From assembly GCA_029856615.1 (NCBI GenBank), contig JAHKLF010000027.1, positions 1 through 10,918 on the forward strand: 10,918 bases of DNA. The letters run 5' to 3'. The stretch's first letter is position 1. The number at the start of each line of letters is the position of its first letter. Below, one piece after another: positions 6,172-10,918 of the stretch. The position numbers were made by a program, and so were the translations under genes. The notes beneath the pieces were generated by a model. It made no database searches. It was given only the letters and a program-made list of their open reading frames with translations, and was not told the origin of the DNA. The stretch comes from Candidatus Njordarchaeota archaeon. GTDB taxonomy: Archaea; Asgardarchaeota; Njordarchaeia; Njordarchaeales; Njordarchaeaceae.

Positions 6172-6960
6172 ATGCCGTTTCGAATTCATGCTATAGTATT
6201 TCAAAAAACATCAGATGGTTCAATAATTTTGATTGTCGGAGGGCTTAAACAAGAGCCTACTCTGCTAGCGGATATGCTCACTGCTATAAAGAACCTCAGC
6301 GAGGAGATACTATCCGAGTTGGCTAGAGGAATGCGCATAGAGATGACTTTTCATCACTTTGGAGGATACTTTGTTTTATTCTTGTTCAAAGAACATTTCT
6401 TTTCATCAATCTTTACAGAGCCTATTCCCTTAGAGCGAATAGAGGAATTGGGTGATTTATTCCGCTTTACGTCAGATGTTGCTGACTTATTTGAACTTGT
6501 TGTATGGACTAATCTAAATGATGAGCAGAAAAGCTTAGGTTTGGTTCCAGAGGCCTTAGTAATTGATTTTGAGAGAAAACTTTCTGAGCTTGTTGCGTCT
6601 CATAAGTGGTGCAAGAAAATAAACTTTTCACCATTGTATATAAAGAGCTCATCTGGCGTTAATTTATTGAGAGCTTTATATTTAAGGTTGATAAGCAGAT
6701 TAGAGAAATCAATTGGTCCTAACTTAACAATGAGACTTATACTGAAACTCGCTAAAGAAATTAAAAATAGTTTTTACCCTGGTGAAATAAGATTAATCAA
6801 GAATAGATTCATAAGACCAATCTTAGTTTTTCCCCATGAAGGTAACATCGAAAAAGCAAACGAATATTTATCGTTAGTCTACTTAAATTCAATTAAAAGG
6901 ATTAAGGAATATTTATTAAGGACAGCTCTAGATGACTTAGATGTTCTTTCAATCGAATAA
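6172..6960 (+). CDS. Unknown protein, possible longin/roadblock-like N-terminus
   Basis: The protein has 262 residues and I do not recognise it as a named family. Residues 3-110 show the order strand (RIHAIVFQ), strand (SIILIVGG), long helix (LLADMLTAIKNLSEEILSEL), strands (IEMTFHHFGGYFVLFLF), helix (to about 107). That is the order of profilin-like modules such as longin and roadblock/LC7 domains, which in archaea often go with small GTPases. This is a pattern match only. The rest (110-262) is mostly helical, with Lys/Arg-rich stretches and a PILVFPHEGN segment. No signal peptide or membrane segment is seen. The start is supported by GAGGGG 5 bases upstream. It leads a three-gene unit with a membrane protein (gap 17 bases) and an HAD protein, so it could be a cytoplasmic partner of the membrane protein. 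No GTPase is visible in the window. Confidence 0.75.
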   Translation: MPFRIHAIVFQKTSDGSIILIVGGLKQEPTLLADMLTAIKNLSEEILSELARGMRIEMTFHHFGGYFVLFLFKEHFFSSIFTEPIPLERIEELGDLFRFTSDVADLFELVVWTNLNDEQKSLGLVPEALVIDFERKLSELVASHKWCKKINFSPLYIKSSSGVNLLRALYLRLISRLEKSIGPNLTMRLILKLAKEIKNSFYPGEIRLIKNRFIRPILVFPHEGNIEKANEYLSLVYLNSIKRIKEYLLRTALDDLDVLSIE

Positions 6961-6966
6961 AATGAA

Positions 6967-6971
6967 GGTGA
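6967..6971 (+). promoter_or_regulatory. Shine-Dalgarno site selecting a TTG start
   Basis: GGTGA, preceded by A, matches the archaeal anti-Shine-Dalgarno end. It lies 6 bases before TTG 6978 and 3 before TTG 6975. It supports the membrane-protein frame over the overlapping frame that begins with ATG at 6962. Confidence 0.5.
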
Positions 6972-6977
6972 AAGTTG

Positions 6978-7307
6978 TTGGAGTGGGAAATCCTTCTAAA
7001 TATTCTAAATTCCCTATTGATTCCTTTAGCAATCTTATCAATAATTCTCTCACTAGGCAGTTTAATCGAAGGACTAAGGGCATTAAAATTCACGGGCATA
7101 CGTGGAAAAGGCCTACCTCGCGCGTCTATTTATATCGTTTTAAGCATTACTCTTTTAGTCATAATATCAATGATCTGCTTTTTGATTTCCACGGGTGAAA
7201 CAATGTACTTAGGGCTAGTTTATCTTTTACTATTAATGGCCTTAGTCTTCATATTCAACTCAATTAGGGAAATCAAGAAAACTGTAATTAGACTGATTTA
7301 TGGGTAA
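6978..7307 (+). CDS. Small three-helix membrane protein
   Basis: The product has 109 residues if started at TTG 6978 (110 from TTG 6975). No family is recognised. There are three hydrophobic segments: about 6-30, 50-71 and 76-96. The first loop is basic (ALKFTGIRGKGLPRAS) and the C-terminal tail is also basic (REIKKTVIRL). By the positive-inside rule, the first loop and C-terminus should be cytoplasmic, which conflicts with a simple three-pass arrangement unless one segment is only partly inserted. No catalytic motif is seen. The gene follows the possible longin-like gene by 17 bases and precedes the HAD gene by 3, so all three are probably one transcript. The start rests on the GGTGA site because no ATG is present in frame near the beginning. 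Confidence 0.65.
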   Translation: MEWEILLNILNSLLIPLAILSIILSLGSLIEGLRALKFTGIRGKGLPRASIYIVLSITLLVIISMICFLISTGETMYLGLVYLLLLMALVFIFNSIREIKKTVIRLIYG

Positions 7308-7310
7308 AAA

Positions 7311-7838
7311 ATGGCTGTTATCTTTGATTTAGAAGGTGTTTTAATAGATAATAGAGAACGTATCAAATACGCTCTCTCTAAGATAAACAATAACATTACG
7401 TCTCCAGAAGACCTTTCGCACACCGAGAAAACCCTCTTTTGGAGGATCTATTTTGACGCTAAATTAGCTGAAAAAATGGATAAAGTTTTTATGACAGGGA
7501 TATCTGAACTCCTGAAAAGAAGCAAAAAAGGATTCAGAATATTTATCGTATCTGGCTCCCCTAAAGAGGTTGTATTAATTCACATGAGAAAAATAAGGAA
7601 AGCATTGCAACAGTTTTCTTCAGATATTTCCATCGATGATATTATTTGGAGACCTAGCGGTGATCGAAGGAAAGCCGAGGAATTTAAGAAAAGCGTTGTT
7701 CGTAATATTATACTATTCCGCGGATTAACTGTGGAAGAAGTCCACGATGATAACCCAGCTGTCATTGAAAGCTTTAAGAGTATTGCACGAAAACGATACT
7801 TATGGAAAGATGGCGAAATAATTGCTGTTTTTACATGA
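7311..7838 (+). CDS. Small HAD-superfamily hydrolase-like protein
   Basis: HAD proteins are mostly phosphatases acting through an aspartyl phosphate. This one has 175 residues. Motif I is IFDLEGVLID with nucleophile D6; the second acidic position is Glu8 rather than Asp, as in some HAD subfamilies such as enolase-phosphatase E1. Motif II is FIVSGSP (S81). A Lys-rich stretch at 121-127 can supply motif III, and motif IV is VHDDNPA (D146, D147). The cap between motifs I and II is small and helical (about 14-70). The C-terminus ends compactly with a beta hairpin (YLWKDGEIIAVFT). It is probably a cytoplasmic phosphatase; the substrate is unknown. It is the last gene of the 6172-7838 unit, 3 bases after the membrane protein, with only a weak ribosome site, and its stop is 4 bases from the convergent THUMP gene. 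Confidence 0.85.
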   Translation: MAVIFDLEGVLIDNRERIKYALSKINNNITSPEDLSHTEKTLFWRIYFDAKLAEKMDKVFMTGISELLKRSKKGFRIFIVSGSPKEVVLIHMRKIRKALQQFSSDISIDDIIWRPSGDRRKAEEFKKSVVRNIILFRGLTVEEVHDDNPAVIESFKSIARKRYLWKDGEIIAVFT

Positions 7839-7842
7839 TTTA

Positions 7843-8388
7843 TTATAGGTTCTCCTCTTGTTTTAAAATCGCGATTGCCGTCATATTTCCCAAAATCTCA
7901 ATCAATACGATATACTCTGGATTTTCTAGATCAACGGGCAAAGTTATAGGTTCCGCAGCTTTCTTAATTAGCAAATTTCTATCAATTGGATATTTGCGTG
8001 TTTTTAACGTAATTCGCCATTTGCCCTTCACTTTATCCTTTAATTTTCGCACAGCTTCGGCAATTTTATCAATATCGGTCTCTACTATTGCGTCTAATAC
8101 TATAAACCTTTGAATATATCGGATAGCATTCTCACTCTTTCTGCGGCGAAATTCTTTCCATACTTCTTCCCTTATTAGTTCTAATCTTTCTGGTTCAACT
8201 TCTGCGAGAGCATCTCTTAAATCAGCAAGAAGAATTCCCTTAAAGCCTCCGGGGCGCATTACAACTTTTGCTCTTTCTAATTCTGGAAAATTCTTTGAGA
8301 TATCATGTAGTAGATTTAATAGTTCAAATCGCGCTTCAAATCCATAATCTTTGGGAATTATTTGATATGTTGCTAAAATACCCTGCAC
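7843..8388 (-). CDS. THUMP domain-containing protein
   Basis: The product has 181 residues and resembles the stand-alone archaeal THUMP proteins related to yeast Tan1, which bind tRNA for modification (Tan1 helps form N4-acetylcytidine at position 12). An N-terminal part has the GFEARFELLNLL pattern typical of these proteins, then a helical region rich in Arg/Glu. The C-terminal half has the THUMP-like series WRITLKTRKY, then a helix LLIKKAAEPI, and ends with PEYIVLIEILGNMTAIAIL. No methyltransferase or deaminase domain is attached, so it probably acts as an RNA-binding partner of another enzyme. The start is GTG 8388, chosen because GAGAGG (8397-8402) lies 8 bases upstream; an overlapping ATG at 8390 is out of frame and stops quickly. 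It is the second gene of a minus-strand pair with DUF72 (20-base gap). Confidence 0.8.
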   Translation of the reverse strand: MQGILATYQIIPKDYGFEARFELLNLLHDISKNFPELERAKVVMRPGGFKGILLADLRDALAEVEPERLELIREEVWKEFRRRKSENAIRYIQRFIVLDAIVETDIDKIAEAVRKLKDKVKGKWRITLKTRKYPIDRNLLIKKAAEPITLPVDLENPEYIVLIEILGNMTAIAILKQEENL

Positions 8389-8408
8389 ATTATCAGCCTC
8401 TCTTATGT

Positions 8409-9170
8409 TTATATCTTACTCGTAATATAATCCTCAAATCTCCTAGCATCGTCCAGCATTTTCACATTATTAAACATTATATAAAATCTCTCGCCTCCAA
8501 ATTTCATCATATCTCGCACTTTCTTAACAAGAAAATCAAAGTCCTCGGGCGTATATTGGTATTTATAATTCAGATATGGCTTTCCGTGGAGTCTAAAGTA
8601 AACATCTTCTCGTACAATTGCAGGAGAGAAAAAGAAGGGATCTACTACATGAATCACTCTTTCGGTTTCGTTCAAAATATCTTTGATTACACTAACGTTA
8701 TCTAACCATTTACCTCGCGGTTCCCAGCCGATTATGGTCTTTAATCCGCTTTTTAAGAGTTTCTCCTCGAAGACCCCAAAGAATTTCTTAGCTCTTTCTA
8801 CATTATTCTGGCTGAAATCAAAGCTTGCAGGCGTTTGTACGATTAAAAATCTTGCATCTAATATTTTCGCAAATTCTATCATTGTATCCATAAAATACTC
8901 TGTGAGCTCGTTGACATTCAAGTTACCTAATTTGTTCATATCATCATCAGATATTTTTCCTCTAAAACGCCTCCATGTAGGGCTCGTTTTTGAGTGAGTT
9001 AATCCTTGAAAAACTTTAATTGAAAAAATAAAATCATCTGGAGCATCTCTTTTCCAATTCTCTACGGTAGTTTTCCTAGGAATATTATAAAAAATTCGTT
9101 GTATCTCCGCGGCTTTTACTAGCTTAAAAATTTTCCTTGAAAATGTACAAACACCCGTCATCACACTCAT
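8409..9170 (-). CDS. DUF72 family protein
   Basis: The product has 253 residues and fits the DUF72 (YecE-like) family, a TIM-barrel fold of unknown biochemical role. Visible landmarks are a short N-terminal GVCTF segment where relatives usually have GTCGF or GTSGW, then IQRIFYNIPRKTTVENW (23-39), FIFSIKVFQGLTH (47-59), a WEPRG segment (149-153), VYFRLHG (190-196) and YIMFNN (230-235). The characteristic FRLHG and FNN ends are intact, so it should be functional. Length is normal. ATG 9170 has GTGAG five bases upstream; ATG 9161 (residue 4) is a possible alternative. It is probably the first gene of a transcript that continues into the THUMP gene, and is divergent from kptA. The function cannot be stated. 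Confidence 0.9.
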   Translation of the reverse strand: MSVMTGVCTFSRKIFKLVKAAEIQRIFYNIPRKTTVENWKRDAPDDFIFSIKVFQGLTHSKTSPTWRRFRGKISDDDMNKLGNLNVNELTEYFMDTMIEFAKILDARFLIVQTPASFDFSQNNVERAKKFFGVFEEKLLKSGLKTIIGWEPRGKWLDNVSVIKDILNETERVIHVVDPFFFSPAIVREDVYFRLHGKPYLNYKYQYTPEDFDFLVKKVRDMMKFGGERFYIMFNNVKMLDDARRFEDYITSKI

Positions 9171-9288
9171 GTCTACTCACATTTCTTAAATGCCTCCGCT
9201 ACAAATTATTTTTCGAGATTAAAATAAAATAAAACTATGGTTCTCATAACATCCTCAAAGGAGCATAGAACAGGCTAAGGTGCTTGAA
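9171..9288. promoter_or_regulatory. Divergent region between DUF72 and kptA
   Basis: This region separates two genes reading away from each other, so it should carry both promoters. On the plus strand the AT-rich run ATTAAAATAAAATAAAAC (9219-9236) could contain a TATA box for kptA. Near the right end AAGGTG (9277-9282) lies 6 bases before TTG 9289 and decides the kptA start. AAAGGAG at 9257-9263 is too far from GTG 9280 to serve it well. Confidence 0.35.
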
Positions 9289-9879
9289 TTGGGTTATGAA
9301 AGAAAGCTAGTAATGCTGAGTAAGTTTCTTTCTTTATTACTTAGGCATAGACCTGATTTACTCGATCTCAGAATGCGAAAAGATGGATTCGTAGACGTTT
9401 CCGAACTACTTAATAAGCTCAGAAAACGGAAAACGTTTAAATGGGTCACTTTAGATGATGTAAAATATCTTGTACGCATAGATAAAAAGAAAAGATTTGA
9501 ATTAAAAGAAGAAAAAGGTCGACTATTCATACGTGCTAGATACGGGCATAGTAAGTCATTACCCGTTAAAATAAAATACGAAAAAGTTCGTCCAGGAGAA
9601 ATAAAAGAGCTCTTCCACGGTACGCGAGCTGGTGTCTTGCCTTGGATCTTAAGAGAAGGACTAAAACCTATGGCGAGAAAATATGTACATTTGTCCCCTA
9701 CTCCTGAAGACGCCTTACTAGTTGCAAGCCGTCGTCGTGGAAAACCCGTAATTCTACGTATTGATGTCGAATCTTTTTTAAAAGATGGTGGAGTAATTTA
9801 TAAGGCGAGTGAAAAGGTATACTTGGCAGAGGAAATTCCACCGAAATACTTACATATCCATAAGTATGGAACCCATTAA
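9289..9879 (+). CDS. kptA: RNA 2'-phosphotransferase (Tpt1/KptA family)
   Basis: Tpt1/KptA transfers a 2'-phosphate from RNA to NAD+, giving ADP-ribose 1''-2''-cyclic phosphate and nicotinamide. From TTG 9289 the protein has 196 residues, normal for the family; GTG 9280 would add three. The N-terminal winged-helix lobe carries LSKFLSLLLRHRP (10-22) with the conserved Arg-His-Arg. RFELKEE leads into IRARYGHS (81-88), containing the GHS histidine. The NAD-binding, ADP-ribosyltransferase-like lobe has LFHGT (108-112), YVHLSPT (132-138) and RGKPVILRID (150-159). All key motifs are present, so the enzyme should be active. In archaea the source of the 2'-phosphate is not settled, because their tRNA ligase (RtcB) does not leave one. 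The gene stands alone, divergent from the DUF72-THUMP pair and convergent with the broken aminotransferase. Confidence 0.93.
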   Translation: MGYERKLVMLSKFLSLLLRHRPDLLDLRMRKDGFVDVSELLNKLRKRKTFKWVTLDDVKYLVRIDKKKRFELKEEKGRLFIRARYGHSKSLPVKIKYEKVRPGEIKELFHGTRAGVLPWILREGLKPMARKYVHLSPTPEDALLVASRRRGKPVILRIDVESFLKDGGVIYKASEKVYLAEEIPPKYLHIHKYGTH

Positions 9880-10013
9880 GCACATCCATTCTAAACTGCT
9901 CGCTAATCGCTAGTATTTCTATACTATATTCATATGAGAAGTAAGCATAAGTCAAATAATTGAGCACTCCTGGCTATAAGGATTAAAAATACCTGCGCAC
10001 ATGTTTCTTTCAA
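9880..10013. other. Intergenic spacer with no recognised element
   Basis: These 134 bases lie between the stop of kptA and the last codon remnant of the convergent aminotransferase. I see no tRNA, C/D-box pattern, strong hairpin or T-run. An overlapping minus-strand frame here reads as low-quality protein and has no family features. Confidence 0.5.
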
Positions 10014-10918
10014 TCAGTAATAATTTGATGCAACATTAATGAATCGTTGAAATCGCTCTACGCTTCTCTCAAGTAATTCTCGATTGACGGATATCGTGAT
10101 TCTAACGTACTGCTCTCCTACGACATCCTTCTCGTCAGTAAATGCTATTCCAGGCATAACCGCAATCTTTCCAATTTCTAAGAGCTTTCTCTAAAACACT
10201 GAAGATTTCTCCCAAACTCTTGCGAAGACATATATTGTCCCCTCTCTCCTTTTACATACGGGGATACCCATATCCTCAAACGCTTTTGCAAGAAATTCTT
10301 GATTATCTCTGGTAGATTCTCAGGATTCGCTACGACCCGCCATACTTCCGTTGCAAATCTGTTAGGACTTACAACAATGTATTGTTGTGCTAAAGCGGCT
10401 CGTCTGAATAATTCTTTATCTCGTGTGATTAATGCACCCACACGCAAACCCATTACTCCGTAGGGTTTAGAGAGGGTGTCCGCATCTACGATGCCTAGTC
10501 CTTCATCAGCAAGAATACTCGCAAGGGGTATTCCCCTTCTTTCCCATCTTATGAGATGATAAACTATGTCATTAATTAGGAAAATGTTCGGTTCATTCTC
10601 CACGAATCTAACGATCTCTCTGAGATCTCTCTCTGATCTAAAACACCCCATTGGATTAAAACCAAATTGTGTATAGTAAACAATATTTTTATCCGGGTGT
10701 GCAGTCTTAAGCTCTTGCAAACACTCTATAACTTCATCGGCTGGAGGCACAAATCCTGTATCCTCATTTGCGGGAATAATAAAGGGTCTAACATGAGGCA
10801 ATAATCTACCCATAACTATTAACATATACACGAAATATCTGAACGTAACTCGATCAAATACAACTATATCACCCGGTCGCAGAATAGCCGCCATAGCATT
10901 TCTTACCGCTCCATATGC
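10014..10918 (-). pseudogene. PLP-dependent aminotransferase, frameshifted and 5'-truncated by window edge
   Basis: The fold type I (class I/II) aminotransferase frame is open to the window's right edge (AYGAVRNAM precedes Met at 10894), so the 5' part lies outside. Counting from that Met, the NPMG loop is at 80-83, NDIVYH at 108-113, and the PLP lysine is K143 in TLSKPYG, with GLRVGAL following. After EIIKN (N200, 10295-10297) the frame continues as non-homologous sequence to a TAG at 10178. The true C-terminus continues in the neighbouring minus frame from about 10295, reading FLAKAFEDMGIPV, then VMPGIAFTDE and YVRITISVNRELLERSVERF, ending at TGA 10014-10016. That segment also contains an in-frame TAG at 10191-10193. 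A lost base in the AAA run at 10293-10295 explains the shift. Either the gene is decaying or the assembly has errors; the catalytic core is intact, but the C-terminal small domain would be missing. Confidence 0.85.

Noticed and set aside
6941..7198. Overlapping plus frame starting MKVKVVGVGNP at ATG 6962, resembling the start of a hydrogenase maturation protease
   Set aside because: Only the first ten residues look like that family; the rest is Ser/Asn/His-rich and featureless. The overlapping frame has three clean membrane segments and a GGTGA ribosome site.
7802..8113. Plus-strand frame antisense to the THUMP gene
   Set aside because: Its sequence is Ser/Ile/Phe-rich shadow coding opposite a recognisable THUMP protein, with no ribosome site.
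9698..9967. Minus-strand frame of 89 codons overlapping the end of kptA
   Set aside because: It lies mostly antisense to a well-supported gene and shows no family motifs or ribosome site.
10191..10193. In-frame TAG as a pyrrolysine codon
   Set aside because: The gene also carries a frameshift upstream, so recoding one codon would not restore it. No pyl genes are in view.

Overview
The window is archaeal. The evidence is family content (AbrB-PhoU fusion regulators, an AmmeMemoRadiSam-type radical SAM protein, a stand-alone THUMP protein, DUF72, KptA), Shine-Dalgarno sites of the GGAGGTGA type, TATA-like promoters instead of -35/-10 pairs, and several GTG/TTG starts. Base composition is AT-rich. 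A TACK-type lineage (Thermoproteota or Bathyarchaeia-like) would fit, but the sequence alone does not settle this. Genes are tightly packed: no gap exceeds 300 bases, and two convergent gene pairs are only 3-4 bases apart.

Layout. Positions 1-3345 (+) form a compact operon. It holds a 5'-truncated unknown protein, an asparagine-synthetase-like amidotransferase with an altered glutamine pocket, and a divergent radical SAM protein of the AmmeMemoRadiSam family. Positions 3574-5828 (+) hold two tandem paralogues, each with an AbrB DNA-binding domain fused to a PhoU-like domain. Each gene has its own AT-rich upstream region with TATA boxes and short repeats. A small minus-strand protein with a coiled coil and one membrane segment (5832-6080) ends head-on against the second paralogue. 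Positions 6172-7838 (+) form a three-gene unit: an unknown protein with a possible longin/roadblock-like N-terminus, a three-helix membrane protein, and a small HAD-family hydrolase. Facing it on the minus strand is a DUF72-THUMP pair (9170-7843). Divergent from that pair is KptA, an RNA 2'-phosphotransferase (9289-9879, +). The right end (10014-10918, minus) is a PLP aminotransferase gene that runs off the window and is broken by a one-base frameshift and an in-frame TAG.

How the genes may work together. The left operon pairs an ATP-dependent amidating enzyme with a radical SAM protein and an unknown protein, so it could be a modification or biosynthetic pathway; the substrate cannot be read from the sequence. 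The AbrB-PhoU pair probably controls phosphate-related or other genes outside the window, since no transporter is present. KptA and the THUMP protein point to tRNA maturation. No mobile element, CRISPR array, rRNA or tRNA gene was recognised.
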